Source: JAZSNA01 sp045536135
GTDB taxonomy: Bacteria > Pseudomonadota > Alphaproteobacteria > CAAHEQ01 > UBA3637
Reading direction: 5' to 3'
Length of the DNA: 30,819 nucleotides
Assembly: GCA_045536135.1 (NCBI GenBank)
Contig: JAZSNA010000020.1
Location: forward strand, 1 to 30,819
In this document: positions 16,448-26,000 of the stretch, in pieces
How the letters are laid out: each line of letters starts with the position of its first letter
How positions within the stretch are numbered: the stretch's first letter is position 1
Made by a program: the position numbers and the translations under genes
Notes under the pieces: model-generated
Seen by the model: only the letters and a program-made list of their open reading frames with translations
Database searches by the model: none
Told to the model about the DNA's origin: nothing

Positions 16448-17023
16448 ATGTTATCAATAAAAGGAAGTCAAACAGAGAAAAATTTATTAATTGCTTTTGC
16501 CGGAGAGGGACAGGCTCGCAACAGATATACTTTTTATGCCTCAAAAGCGAAAAAAGAAGGTTTAATGCAAATTAGCTCTATTTTTGAATTAACGGCGAAT
16601 CAAGAAAAAGAACATGCGGAACGTTTCTTTAAGTTTTTGGAAGGTGGAGAATTGGAAGTTTGTGGCTTATATCCGGCGGGTATTATTGCGGATACGAAAG
16701 GTAATTTATTGGAATCAATTAACGGAGAACACTATGAAAATTCCGTTTTATATCCTGAATTTGAAAAGGTTGCCGAAATGGAAGGTTTTAAAGAAATCAG
16801 CGGTGTTTTTAAATCAGTGATTGTTGCCGAAAAAAATCACGAACAACGATATCGGGATTTTTATGATTTGTTGGAAAATAATCGTTTATTTCATCGGGAA
16901 AAAAATACACTTTGGCAATGTCGAAATTGTGGCTATTCTTTTGTGGGTGAAAAACCGCCAGCTTTATGCCCCAGTTGTGCTCATGAAATGGGGTATTTTG
17001 AGTTGATGATGCATAATTGGTAG
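16448..17023 (+). CDS. rubrerythrin (peroxidase with a rubredoxin-like domain)
   Basis: Non-haem di-iron peroxidase that detoxifies hydrogen peroxide in anaerobes. The 191-aa length is typical. The ferritin-like four-helix domain carries the ligand-bearing motifs EGQARNRY, EKEHAERF, EKVAEMEGF and EKNHEQRYRDF. The C-terminal rubredoxin-like domain has C158-x2-C161 and C174-x2-C177 binding iron. A GGGAGG ribosome site precedes the ATG. The stop codon overlaps the -35 box of the next gene. It supports an anaerobic or microaerophilic life style. No PerR-like regulator is encoded nearby. Confidence 0.96.
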   Translation: MLSIKGSQTEKNLLIAFAGEGQARNRYTFYASKAKKEGLMQISSIFELTANQEKEHAERFFKFLEGGELEVCGLYPAGIIADTKGNLLESINGEHYENSVLYPEFEKVAEMEGFKEISGVFKSVIVAEKNHEQRYRDFYDLLENNRLFHREKNTLWQCRNCGYSFVGEKPPALCPSCAHEMGYFELMMHNW

Positions 17024-17049
17024 ACAAAAAAGATTTTTTATGTTATGAT
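17021..17049 (+). promoter_or_regulatory. promoter of the epimerase gene overlapping the rubrerythrin stop codon
   Basis: TAGACA (17021-17026, whose first three bases are the rubrerythrin stop), a 17-base spacer and TATGAT (17044-17049). A leader with AGAAAGGA follows before the ATG at 17077. Plausible but moderate match. Confidence 0.5.
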
Positions 17050-17076
17050 GCCTCTGTTTAAAAGAAAGGACTAAAA

Positions 17077-17919
17077 ATGAAAGTGTTGGTCACAGGGGCT
17101 TCCGGATATATCGGGCCATGGGTTGTAAAGGCTTTATTGGATAATGGTCATGAAGTTGTGGCTATTGGTTCAAATGAAAGTCGAATTGATAATCGGGCGA
17201 CTAAATACTCTATTGATATTTTTGATGAAAAAAATAATTCATTGATAAATGATATGATGTCAAAATCGGATGCGATTGTTCATTTGGCATGGAAAGACGG
17301 TTTTAAACACAATAGCGATGCCCACCGTGATAACCTTTCAAATCACTGTCGTTTCATTGATATGGCCATTCAAAATAAAGTTCGGAATTTGGGTGTCATC
17401 GGAACAATGCATGAGGTCGGATATCATGAGGGTGGAATTGACGAACAAACGGTATGTCGTCCAACAAATCCCTATGGATGGGCTAAAAATTCTTTGCGAG
17501 AGTATGCTCTTTTAAAAACAAAGGGAACGAATACGAACCTTCAATGGATGCGGTGTTATTATATTTATGGGGATGATGAAAACAGTAAATCTGTTTTTGG
17601 TAAAGTATTGCAAGCTGCTCGGAATGGACAAAAAACTTTTCCGTTTGTGACGGGTGAAAAGAAATATGATTTTATACATGTTCGGGATTTGGGAAAACAA
17701 ATCGCCGGTGTTGTTGTTTCGGATATGAGCGGTATTTTAAATTGTTGTTCGGGTAAAGCCGTGTCTTTAAGGGAACAAATGGAAAAATTTATCAAGGAAA
17801 ATAATTTGACGATTAAATTGGAAATTGGTAAATTTCCGGACAGACCGTCGGATTCGCCGATTACATACGGTCAACCTATTCAAAGAATTTTAGAAATAGC
17901 ATTTCAAAAGACTCGATAA
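17077..17919 (+). CDS. NAD-dependent epimerase/dehydratase, extended SDR family
   Basis: Predicted nucleotide-sugar epimerase, dehydratase or reductase. The 280-aa protein starts with the Rossmann motif GASGYIG (residues 7-13). The SDR catalytic YGWAK (Tyr133, Lys137) follows CRPTNPYG. The segment FIHVRDLGKQIAGVV is typical of extended SDR enzymes. At 280 aa it is shorter than GalE, with a compact C-terminal substrate domain, so the sugar is not predictable. The AGAAAGGA ribosome site supports the start. It ends one base before the converging glgA gene without a terminator. Sugar-nucleotide metabolism is consistent with glgA and the nucleotidyltransferase at 26001, though they are not in one operon. 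Confidence 0.9.
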   Translation: MKVLVTGASGYIGPWVVKALLDNGHEVVAIGSNESRIDNRATKYSIDIFDEKNNSLINDMMSKSDAIVHLAWKDGFKHNSDAHRDNLSNHCRFIDMAIQNKVRNLGVIGTMHEVGYHEGGIDEQTVCRPTNPYGWAKNSLREYALLKTKGTNTNLQWMRCYYIYGDDENSKSVFGKVLQAARNGQKTFPFVTGEKKYDFIHVRDLGKQIAGVVVSDMSGILNCCSGKAVSLREQMEKFIKENNLTIKLEIGKFPDRPSDSPITYGQPIQRILEIAFQKTR

Positions 17920-17920
17920 T

Positions 17921-19375
17921 TTAATCTTCTTTTTTAGCCGCTGTGTGATATAAATCCAAATATTGACCGGTTGATTTCAGCCAAGAGAAATCTTGTTTCA
18001 TTGCGTTTTGACGCAGATTGTCCAGATGGTCCGGACGATCCCAATAAGTTGAATTGGCCCATCCGACCGTGTTGTATAAAGCGGATGAAGAAATCTCATG
18101 GAACTTAAAGCCGGTTCCGTCCCCATTTTGTTCATTGTAATTATGAACGGTATCCGCCAATCCACCAGTAGAACGGACAATCGGTAAAGTGCCATATCGT
18201 TGTGAATACATTTGTTTTAATCCACATGGTTCGTATAATGATGGAAGCATTGTAAAATCACTACCGGCATCTAACATATGTTCCAGCTTTCCGTTAAAAC
18301 GGTTATAACTGAAACGTCCTCGATACCGATTGGAAAGATTTTGGAAATAAGCTTGTGCCCAAATTTCGCCATCCCCCATAACAATCATTTGAGTATTCAT
18401 GTTGTTTAAAATACCCTCAACACATTCTGTGAATATTTTAAGTCCTTTTTGCTCGGATAAACGGACCGCCATGGAAAATACCGGAGAGTCATCATGTCGT
18501 AATCCGAAGCAATCCCGAAGAACTTTTTTATTTTCCATTTTGCCTTTTTTATATGTTTTAATGTCATAAGGATAGGCAATGAGTTCGTCTTTTGCCGGAT
18601 TCCATGAATCCATATCAATTCCGTTAAGAATTCCGGAAATATCGCTTTGTCGTTGTTGTAAAAGCCAATGTAGGCCGGCACCGCCGATCGGGGATAAAAT
18701 TTCACGGGCATAAGCCGGAGAAACCGTTGTAATTTTATCAGCAAACCATAAAGAACCCTTTAATATATTGACTTGATTATAATGCTCATAACAGGACATA
18801 TTAAAATCCCGCCAATCAATACCGGCATAAGGTATCATGGCTTGGGAATAAATACCTTGATAGGGCAGGTTGTGTATTGTCAAAACACTTTTGACACCAT
18901 AGAAAAACGGATCGTTCCATTTCTTTAAGTAATAGCATAATAATGCGGTTTGCCAATCATGAACATGGATTACATCCGGACAATAGTTGATGTCTTTGGC
19001 TAATTGCATGGCTGCCCGACAAAAGAATGCGTATCGAAAGCCGTTATCTTTATATTCTTCATGTGAAAAATTATCATGATAGATGCCGTTGCGTTCAAAA
19101 TATTTATTGAATTCAATAAAATAAACGGGATAACCAGCCTCATTCGAAGTATAAACTGAATAAAATTCTTGGCAATTCCCCATCCAGACACAAGCATTAT
19201 CATAAAGTTTTACAATTTTGTGGGCTTCTCGATTAATTGCCGAATATAAGGGTAAGATTAAACGAACTTCCACGCCGGATTTTTGTAAGTATTTTGGTAA
19301 AGCCGAAACGACATCACCTAAACCGCCGGTTTTAATAAACGGATAAGATTCGCTGGCAACAAATAAAAGTTTCAT
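17921..19375 (-). CDS. glgA: glycogen synthase (ADP-glucose type)
   Basis: Glycosyltransferase family 5 enzyme that extends alpha-1,4-glucan from ADP-glucose. The 484-aa length is normal. The N-terminal ADP-binding motif KTGGLGD (residues 15-21) follows the opening MKLLFVASESYPF. Further hallmarks are HVHDWQTALL, VLTIHNLPYQG, NGIDMDSWNP and, near the end, LPSLYEPCGLKQMYSQRYGTLPIVRSTGGLADTV. An AAGGAG ribosome site and a promoter at 19396-19424 precede it. No glgC, glgB or glgP is visible, so the rest of the glycogen pathway must be elsewhere. It converges with the epimerase gene. Confidence 0.97.
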   Translation of the reverse strand: MKLLFVASESYPFIKTGGLGDVVSALPKYLQKSGVEVRLILPLYSAINREAHKIVKLYDNACVWMGNCQEFYSVYTSNEAGYPVYFIEFNKYFERNGIYHDNFSHEEYKDNGFRYAFFCRAAMQLAKDINYCPDVIHVHDWQTALLCYYLKKWNDPFFYGVKSVLTIHNLPYQGIYSQAMIPYAGIDWRDFNMSCYEHYNQVNILKGSLWFADKITTVSPAYAREILSPIGGAGLHWLLQQRQSDISGILNGIDMDSWNPAKDELIAYPYDIKTYKKGKMENKKVLRDCFGLRHDDSPVFSMAVRLSEQKGLKIFTECVEGILNNMNTQMIVMGDGEIWAQAYFQNLSNRYRGRFSYNRFNGKLEHMLDAGSDFTMLPSLYEPCGLKQMYSQRYGTLPIVRSTGGLADTVHNYNEQNGDGTGFKFHEISSSALYNTVGWANSTYWDRPDHLDNLRQNAMKQDFSWLKSTGQYLDLYHTAAKKED

Positions 19376-19395
19376 ATTAATCTCCTTTTAAAGGG

Positions 19396-19424
19396 AATAT
19401 AACCAAATAAAAAAATAATTTCAA
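19396..19424 (-). promoter_or_regulatory. sigma70-type promoter of glgA
   Basis: On the minus strand TTGAAA (19419-19424), a 17-base spacer and TATATT (19396-19401). A short leader with AAGGAG follows. It is divergent from the PBP1A promoter in a 133-base gap. Confidence 0.65.
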
Positions 19425-19472
19425 GTCCTATTTAAAAAAAAATATATTTTTTATTGATGAGGGAAAAAGAAC

Positions 19473-19501
19473 TTGATTTAAGATAAAATTTACCCTATAA
19501 T
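19473..19501 (+). promoter_or_regulatory. predicted leaderless promoter of the PBP1A operon
   Basis: TTGATT (19473-19478), a 17-base spacer and a perfect TATAAT (19496-19501). The expected start point (19508) is one base before the ATG at 19509. No Shine-Dalgarno sequence is present. Confidence 0.65.
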
Positions 19502-19508
19502 CTCCGCT

Positions 19509-21923
19509 ATGAAAAAGCATTTTATACTCAGATTTTTTTCGGCGTTGGCCGGTATGTTTTTTTTCGGCAGTTTAATCGGATTTATTGCGTTGATATTGAT
19601 AATGAATTATTACAACGCAACATTGCCAGATTATCAACAGTTAAAGGTTTATGAGCCTTTAACGACAACAAGGGTGTATTCGTCCGATGGCTCTTTGCTG
19701 GAAGAATATGCTTCCGAAAAACGTGTATTTTTACCCATATCGGCAATGCCGGATAAGTTAGTTAAAGCCTTTGTTTCCGCAGAGGATAAACATTTTTATT
19801 CTCATTCGGGTGTGGATTATTTGGGTATTGTTCGTGCAATTGTTGTTAATGTTAAAAATTGGGGAACGAATAAACGTCCCGTTGGTGCATCAACAATTAC
19901 TCAACAGGTTGCGAAAAACTTCTTTTTATCAAATGAGGTGTCAATTGTTCGAAAAATAAAAGAAATGCTCTTGGCGAAAAAAATGGAGCAAGCCTTTACA
20001 AAAGAGCATATTTTGGAACTTTACCTTAATCAAATTTTCTTGGGGCAACGGTCTTATGGTGTGGCTTCGGCGGCAATGACTTATTTTAATAAATCTGTGG
20101 ATGAGTTGACACTTCCCGAAATGGCTTATTTGGCAGCCTTGCCCAAAGGCCCGAATAATTATCACCCCGTTCGAAATCATGATGCAGCCGTCAAACGGCG
20201 GAACTATGTTTTGGGGCGGATGTATGAAGATAAGTATATTACAAAACAAGAATTGGATGAAGCATTAAAAGCACCCCTTGAAATGACGGGATATGTCGGT
20301 AATGAAGTGGCCGAAGATGCTGAATTTTACAGTGAAGAAGTTCGCAAAATGGTTGAAAAACAATATGGTAATGAGGCTTTATATCACGGCGGATTAAGCA
20401 TTCGAACGGCATTAGACCCGAACTTACAAAAAATTGCCGTACAGGTTCTTTTTGACGGATTGGTTGCCTATGATCGTCGGCACGGATATCGGGGACCCGT
20501 TAAGCATATTGAAGAAATCAGTTTAGAAAATTTAAAATCAATTGAGATACCGCCTTATATTCCAGATAATTGGTATATTGCCGTGGTAAAGGGAATAACA
20601 CCTGAAATTGCCCAAATCAGTGTATTAAAGGATGATGAATTGCTTGACGGACAAATTCCCTTGTCGGAATTAAAATGGGCCAGAAAACCGACACAAAAAG
20701 GATATGTTGGTGATAAAATCGAACAACCATCGGATGTTTTAAGTATCGGTGATGTTGTTTATGTTGCCAATCAAAAAGAACAAGGGTTTTATTCTTTACA
20801 ACAATACCCGACTGTTCAAGGTGCTCTAGTTGCGATGAATCCGCACACGGGACGTGTACTGGCCATGATGGGTGGTTCTGATTTTCAAAAATCAAAATTT
20901 AATCGGGCCGTACAGGCTTATCGTCAACCGGGCTCATCCATTAAACCGATTGTTTATTTGACGGCGTTGGATAACGGATATAATCCGTCATCACTGGTTT
21001 TGGATGCACCGCTTGTTATTGATCAAGGCCCCGGGATGCCCAAATGGAAACCGATGAATTATACAAAGGTATTTTATGGACCGACAACTCTTCGCAAGGG
21101 GATAGAGGCTTCTCGAAATTTAATTACGATTCGCTTGGCACAGGCTGTGGGGATGGATAAGGTGGTTCAATATGTTAAAAAATTTGGGATTTCAGACACC
21201 TATCAGCCATTATTATCTTACTCCATCGGTTCGGGTGAAACGACACTTTTAAAAATGACGACAGCTTATTCAATGCTGGTTAATGGCGGGAAAAAGATAT
21301 CGCCGATATTTATTGACCGGATACAGGATCGAAGTGGTAGAACAATTTATAAGTACGATACTCGGGCATGCGAAAATTGTACGGGTGAGGAAGCTAAGGA
21401 TAACCAGGTTCCAAACATTCCGGATTTAAGGCAACAGGTACAAGATCCGGTTTCCGCATATCAAATGGTCAATATTATGAAAGGTGTTGTGGATCGGGGA
21501 ACCGGAAAAATAGCCAAAGCCGTCGGCAAAACTTTGGCTGGTAAAAGTGGAACGAGTAATGACAGTTTGGATACTTGGTTCATTGGTTTTTCTCCGGATT
21601 TGGTTGTCGGTATTTGGGTGGGTTTTGATGATAATCAGACCTTGGGAGCCAAGGAAACGGGTTCTGTGGTGGCTGGTCCGATTTTTCGTGATTTTATGAA
21701 ACAGGCTTTGAAAAATACGGCCGATATGCCATTCCGGATACCCAAAGGGGTGAAGTTGGTATTGGTTAATTATACGACTGGTTTGCCGGCTAAAACAGGT
21801 GAAAAAAGTGTGTTATTGGAAGCATTTCGTCAGGAAACGGATTTAAATAATCCGACACCGATTGTGGGGGCGGATATTACAATCAAACAAGATCATGTGC
21901 CGGATATGGGAGGGTTTTATTAA
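19509..21923 (+). CDS. mrcA: penicillin-binding protein 1A, bifunctional peptidoglycan synthase
   Basis: Membrane-anchored glycosyltransferase and transpeptidase that polymerises and cross-links peptidoglycan in the periplasm. 804 aa. One N-terminal transmembrane anchor (about 8-33). The family 51 glycosyltransferase has AEDKHFYSHSG with catalytic Glu92, and GASTITQQVAKNFF (126-139). An OB-like region lies around 320-400. The transpeptidase domain has the SxxK motif at Ser476 (GSSIKP), SRN at 535-537 and KSGT at 679-682. All catalytic motifs are intact. prfB follows with no gap (stop at 21921-21923, ATG at 21924), then the YhdP-like gene. The start appears leaderless. mrcA and ponA are synonyms. 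Confidence 0.95.
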   Translation: MKKHFILRFFSALAGMFFFGSLIGFIALILIMNYYNATLPDYQQLKVYEPLTTTRVYSSDGSLLEEYASEKRVFLPISAMPDKLVKAFVSAEDKHFYSHSGVDYLGIVRAIVVNVKNWGTNKRPVGASTITQQVAKNFFLSNEVSIVRKIKEMLLAKKMEQAFTKEHILELYLNQIFLGQRSYGVASAAMTYFNKSVDELTLPEMAYLAALPKGPNNYHPVRNHDAAVKRRNYVLGRMYEDKYITKQELDEALKAPLEMTGYVGNEVAEDAEFYSEEVRKMVEKQYGNEALYHGGLSIRTALDPNLQKIAVQVLFDGLVAYDRRHGYRGPVKHIEEISLENLKSIEIPPYIPDNWYIAVVKGITPEIAQISVLKDDELLDGQIPLSELKWARKPTQKGYVGDKIEQPSDVLSIGDVVYVANQKEQGFYSLQQYPTVQGALVAMNPHTGRVLAMMGGSDFQKSKFNRAVQAYRQPGSSIKPIVYLTALDNGYNPSSLVLDAPLVIDQGPGMPKWKPMNYTKVFYGPTTLRKGIEASRNLITIRLAQAVGMDKVVQYVKKFGISDTYQPLLSYSIGSGETTLLKMTTAYSMLVNGGKKISPIFIDRIQDRSGRTIYKYDTRACENCTGEEAKDNQVPNIPDLRQQVQDPVSAYQMVNIMKGVVDRGTGKIAKAVGKTLAGKSGTSNDSLDTWFIGFSPDLVVGIWVGFDDNQTLGAKETGSVVAGPIFRDFMKQALKNTADMPFRIPKGVKLVLVNYTTGLPAKTGEKSVLLEAFRQETDLNNPTPIVGADITIKQDHVPDMGGFY

Positions 21924-23030
21924 ATGCGTGCTGATATTCAAAAAAAAATAGATGATATTTCGGAATCACTGGATACGATAAAAGGACGCTTGAATTATGA
22001 AGAAGCCTTGTTAAGGTTGGAAGAGTTAACAGCTTTAATATTGGATGTGAATTTATGGGACGATCCGCAACGGGCCCAAAAATTAACAACGGAAAAAAAT
22101 GTATTGCAAGATCATATTGATTTTGTTCAAAATTTATCACAATTTGTTAAAGACACAACAGAATTGGCTCAAATGGCAGAAGCTGAAGGCAATGAAGAGA
22201 TGATAAATCAGATAATTTTTGATTTGGAAAAAGAAAAAGAAGTTGTTTCTGAAAAAGAATTAGAAAGTCTTTTATCCGGTGAAGCGGATTCAAACGATTG
22301 CTTTTTGGAAATTCATGCCGGTGCCGGTGGAACGGAAGCGATGGATTGGGCATCAATGTTATATCGGATGTATGATTTTTGGGCCAATAAACACGGTTAT
22401 GGGGTTGAAGTTATGGACACCACTGATGGGGAAGAAGCCGGAATTAAGTCTATTACTTTAAAAATAAAGGGACATAATGCTTATGGCTGGTTAAAATGTG
22501 AAAGTGGTGTTCATCGGTTGGTCCGAATATCTCCATTTGATGCCAATGCCCGTCGTCATACATCATTCGCATCTGTGTGGGTTTATCCGGTGGTTGATGA
22601 TACAATTCGGGTTGAAATTAATCCGGAAGACTGTCGGATTGATACTTATCGGGCTTCCGGTGCTGGCGGGCAACATGTTAATAAGACTTCATCTGCCATT
22701 CGGATTACGCATTTGCCGACAGGAATTGTTGTTCAATGTCAAAACCAACGTTCTCAATTTCAAAACAAAGATGAAGCTTGGGCAATGCTTCGAGCCAGAT
22801 TATATGAATTTGAATTACGAAAAAAACAAGCTCAAATAGAGGCGGTGGAAGCATCTAAAAGTGAAATCGGTTGGGGACATCAGATTCGATCTTATGTTTT
22901 ACAACCTTATCAAATGATAAAAGATTTACGAACAGAGGCTGAAACATCCAATGTAAAAGCTGTTTTGGACGGAGATATTGATTTGTTTTTAAAAGAAGCT
23001 TTAATGAAAGGAATCGGAACAAATGGTTAA
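21924..23030 (+). CDS. prfB: peptide chain release factor 2
   Basis: Terminates translation at UGA and UAA codons. The 368-aa length is normal. The SPF codon-recognition tripeptide is at residues 203-205. The GGQ hydrolysis motif is at 248-250 (GAGGQHVNKTSSAIRITH). The gene is a single uninterrupted frame, so it lacks the in-frame UGA and +1 programmed frameshift used for autoregulation in many bacteria. At the position matching the E. coli shift site (codons 20-24) the sequence reads AAAGGACGCTTGAAT, which still resembles a Shine-Dalgarno-like AAAGGA and a CTTTGA missing one T. It is directly downstream of PBP1A with no gap and overlaps the next gene by eight bases. Confidence 0.96.
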   Translation: MRADIQKKIDDISESLDTIKGRLNYEEALLRLEELTALILDVNLWDDPQRAQKLTTEKNVLQDHIDFVQNLSQFVKDTTELAQMAEAEGNEEMINQIIFDLEKEKEVVSEKELESLLSGEADSNDCFLEIHAGAGGTEAMDWASMLYRMYDFWANKHGYGVEVMDTTDGEEAGIKSITLKIKGHNAYGWLKCESGVHRLVRISPFDANARRHTSFASVWVYPVVDDTIRVEINPEDCRIDTYRASGAGGQHVNKTSSAIRITHLPTGIVVQCQNQRSQFQNKDEAWAMLRARLYEFELRKKQAQIEAVEASKSEIGWGHQIRSYVLQPYQMIKDLRTEAETSNVKAVLDGDIDLFLKEALMKGIGTNG

Positions 23031-25983
23031 ACCCATTCGTTTGATTAAAAGAAGTATTTTCAGAATTATTGAAACGATTTTAGCTTTTTTTATCGTTACT
23101 TTTTCATTGTTTGTTTGGTATGTATCCCAAAATCCGGTGGATTTAAAATTTTTGATTCCAACCTTTCAACAGACAATTCAAAAAGACAATCCGAACCTTT
23201 CATTTGAAAGCGAAAAATTTTATTTAATAACAGCCTTTCACAAGAAAAAGATTTTCGAAATCCGTATGGAAAATGCTCGGTTTTTTAAGAAAGATACAGA
23301 GGTTATTAATGTCCCGTCCGGTTCTTTTTCCTTTTCATTTCTTGATTTGATACGGGGTAAATTATACCCGAATGAAGTTTATTTTGACCAACCGGAAATC
23401 TTTATTGATTTGGATGAGGTTGATGAAGAAGCATCGTCCTATACCGGAAAGGATGGGCAACGGGATTATCAACGGGTTAAAAAGATTTTTCGCAAGATAT
23501 CCGAATTGGATAAATGGGTTATTGAAAATGGAACATTTAAGTTAAAAAAAGAAGATAAAGAATTTACGGTTCAAAATATAAATGTTTTAATAGATCGCCA
23601 ATTTTCAAACATCAATTTTAATTTAAGGGGGCAAAGTCAAATCGGCAAATATCTGGTTCCGATAGAGTTTAATGGACAGTATAAAGGTATTTCCAAACTG
23701 CTTGATTTAACTCTCAACATAAAGGAAGTGGATATTTCTCAGTTTGGTGTATTTATGTCTATGCTTCAAGGCCTTGAAACAGTAGTTGATTTAAATATGA
23801 ATTTAAGATTAAATTTAAATGAAGGCAATATAGAAAAATCCGTATTGGGTGGAGATTTTACGATACATTCAGCGAAAAATATGACACTTTACTTGCCGGC
23901 ACCATTGGATACCAGTTATTACTTAAAATCTGTTGATATCAAAGGTCAAATCAGCAAAAATTTTGAACACATTATTATTCCGGATATTGACGCCGCTCTA
24001 GGTAATGCCTCCTTAACGGTTGATATTTCAATGCTGAATGTCGGAACATTTGATGCTGATAAAATAAAAACAACTCTAAATGCAAAAATTTTGGATATCC
24101 CGATGTCCAAAGTTCCGGATATTTGGCCGTCCAGCTTGGGGGAAAATGCACATGCTTGGGTTAAGAAAAATGTTGTTGGCGGAAATGTTGATCAGGCCTT
24201 GTTCACATTAAAATTTAACGGCCCGTCTTTGGATAGTGTTAAGGGGGTTTTGGATGTCAAGGGGACAACGATTCGATATATGTCGGATTTGCCCAAAATT
24301 GATGATGTTGATGCCAAAGTTATTTTACAATTGGGACAGGTGGATATTTTTGCAGACAAAGGGCATACTGGTTCCATACAGCTACAAAATGCAGAAATAC
24401 ACCTGACGGATTTGTTGAGTGATGTTAATTGGGCAAATGTTAAAATAAAGGCCCAATCGCCGATTAATGAAGTCATGGATTTAATTTCACTGCCGTCACT
24501 TGAATTAACGGAAAATCTGGATTTTGATGTTAAAAAAATAACCGGGGAAAGTGAAATTGATATGATACTGGACTTTATCTTGGGTGGCAAAAAAGAAGAT
24601 GTTAAGTTAAAGTTAAATGCGGATTTATCCGATGTTTCTATTCCGATAACTTCGGGTATTTTGTTTTCTGACGGCGTGTTTAAATTGGAAATTGAAAACG
24701 GGATTATGAATCTGAACGGAAATGGACAGATTGATAATATTTTGATGGATGTGTCTATGAAACAAAATTTTTCATTGTCATCGAAAATTAAGTCAAGTTA
24801 TGATTTAAAAGCTCGGATTCTTTCGGAAAAAATAAAACTGAAATATCCCGTTTTAAGTCAATATTTTAATGGTGAAATTACGGCAAGTACTCAAATTGAA
24901 TTTTGGGATAACGGTCTGCAACCCGTCAAAATATATTCCGTTTTAGATAATGCTCAAATATCTTTTCCGGTAATATCTTATAACAAAAAGATGTCTGTGC
25001 CGGCGGTTTTAAATATGCAAATCGATTCTGAAAACGGACAGATTAAGGTTTCAGACTTTAACTTCTTTGTGCCTTCTGAAAAGACATCTATTGTCGGAAA
25101 TGCCGTTATCGGAAAAGATTATCGGATCAACTTATCTCAAATTTTAACGCCGGATAATGATGCAAAAGCGGAACTTTATTTAAATGATAATCAAACGGAT
25201 ATTTCCGTCTCCGGAAATAAAATGGATTTAAGACCGTTAATGAAGGACGATACAACATCAAATGAAAAAAGAAAAAATCTGAAAATCAAGGCGGATTTAA
25301 AAAAAATAAAATTATCAGATTTGGATTGGATACAAAATCTTCAATTTGAAATGGATAGAAAAGACGGATTATATCAAAAGCTTTTTGTTAATTTTGATTA
25401 TCCGGAAAAAGCTTTTATCCAGTTAAAAGAAGACAATAAAATACATGTTCGTGTGCCGGATGTCGGACGGTTTTTGGCGATAACCGGATATACGGATCGG
25501 ATTTCCGGTGGACGGATTAATAATCAGTTTATTCAAGACAATCAAGGTATAGAAGGAACGATACAAATATCTCCGTTCGCATTAAACCAAACATCTTTTT
25601 TAACCCGAGCAATGACAATATTCGGTATTTTAAATACTCAAAAAGAGATTTCGTTTGATAAAGCCAAAATTTCGTTCAGATTGTCTCGTGACGGAGTTTT
25701 GACCATAGACGATGCGATTGCCTCGGGGACGGCATTGGGATTGCTGATTCGGGGAACTGTGGGACACGGAAATATAGATTTAAAAGGTTCTGTTGTTCCG
25801 GCATACGGGATTAACTCTTTACCCGGAAAAATTCCGTTAATCGGAAAGTTGTTAACCGGAGGTGAAGGTGGCGGTATTTTCGGGGTATCATTTACGGTTG
25901 AAGGAACGACAGATAATCCGGATGTTAATTTCAATCCATCCAGTTTATTAACCCCCGGTTTTTTACAAAAAATATGGAATTAG
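23023..25983 (+). CDS. YhdP/AsmA-like protein (DUF3971 and AsmA-like C-terminal region)
   Basis: Large envelope protein of 986 aa, probably of the AsmA-like superfamily, whose members span the periplasm and are implicated in lipid transport to the outer membrane. One transmembrane anchor lies near residues 14-34, followed by a long repetitive beta-rich body with alternating hydrophobic and polar residues. The AsmA-like region near the C-terminus includes ISFRLSRDGVLTIDDAIASG, SVVPAYGINSLPGKIPLIGKLLTG and GVSFTVEGTTDNPDVNFNPS. Its start overlaps the prfB stop by eight bases, so translation is coupled. The position after PBP1A and prfB suggests a role in envelope biogenesis. The length is shorter than E. 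coli YhdP (about 1270 aa). The assignment is good at superfamily level. Confidence 0.85.
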   Translation: MVKPIRLIKRSIFRIIETILAFFIVTFSLFVWYVSQNPVDLKFLIPTFQQTIQKDNPNLSFESEKFYLITAFHKKKIFEIRMENARFFKKDTEVINVPSGSFSFSFLDLIRGKLYPNEVYFDQPEIFIDLDEVDEEASSYTGKDGQRDYQRVKKIFRKISELDKWVIENGTFKLKKEDKEFTVQNINVLIDRQFSNINFNLRGQSQIGKYLVPIEFNGQYKGISKLLDLTLNIKEVDISQFGVFMSMLQGLETVVDLNMNLRLNLNEGNIEKSVLGGDFTIHSAKNMTLYLPAPLDTSYYLKSVDIKGQISKNFEHIIIPDIDAALGNASLTVDISMLNVGTFDADKIKTTLNAKILDIPMSKVPDIWPSSLGENAHAWVKKNVVGGNVDQALFTLKFNGPSLDSVKGVLDVKGTTIRYMSDLPKIDDVDAKVILQLGQVDIFADKGHTGSIQLQNAEIHLTDLLSDVNWANVKIKAQSPINEVMDLISLPSLELTENLDFDVKKITGESEIDMILDFILGGKKEDVKLKLNADLSDVSIPITSGILFSDGVFKLEIENGIMNLNGNGQIDNILMDVSMKQNFSLSSKIKSSYDLKARILSEKIKLKYPVLSQYFNGEITASTQIEFWDNGLQPVKIYSVLDNAQISFPVISYNKKMSVPAVLNMQIDSENGQIKVSDFNFFVPSEKTSIVGNAVIGKDYRINLSQILTPDNDAKAELYLNDNQTDISVSGNKMDLRPLMKDDTTSNEKRKNLKIKADLKKIKLSDLDWIQNLQFEMDRKDGLYQKLFVNFDYPEKAFIQLKEDNKIHVRVPDVGRFLAITGYTDRISGGRINNQFIQDNQGIEGTIQISPFALNQTSFLTRAMTIFGILNTQKEISFDKAKISFRLSRDGVLTIDDAIASGTALGLLIRGTVGHGNIDLKGSVVPAYGINSLPGKIPLIGKLLTGGEGGGIFGVSFTVEGTTDNPDVNFNPSSLLTPGFLQKIWN

Positions 25984-26000
25984 AAAAAAAGGAGATTAAA

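Noticed and set aside
21981..21995. active programmed frameshift in prfB
   Set aside because: The gene is one open frame with no in-frame UGA, so no shift is needed; only a possible relic remains.
24192..24590. 132-codon minus-strand frame inside the YhdP-like gene
   Set aside because: Entirely antisense to a long coding gene, with no start signal; a shadow of codon bias.
25974..26000. longer N-terminus for the nucleotidyltransferase
   Set aside because: This ATG lies in the last codons of the preceding gene and its extension contains the AAGGAG that serves the ATG at 26001.
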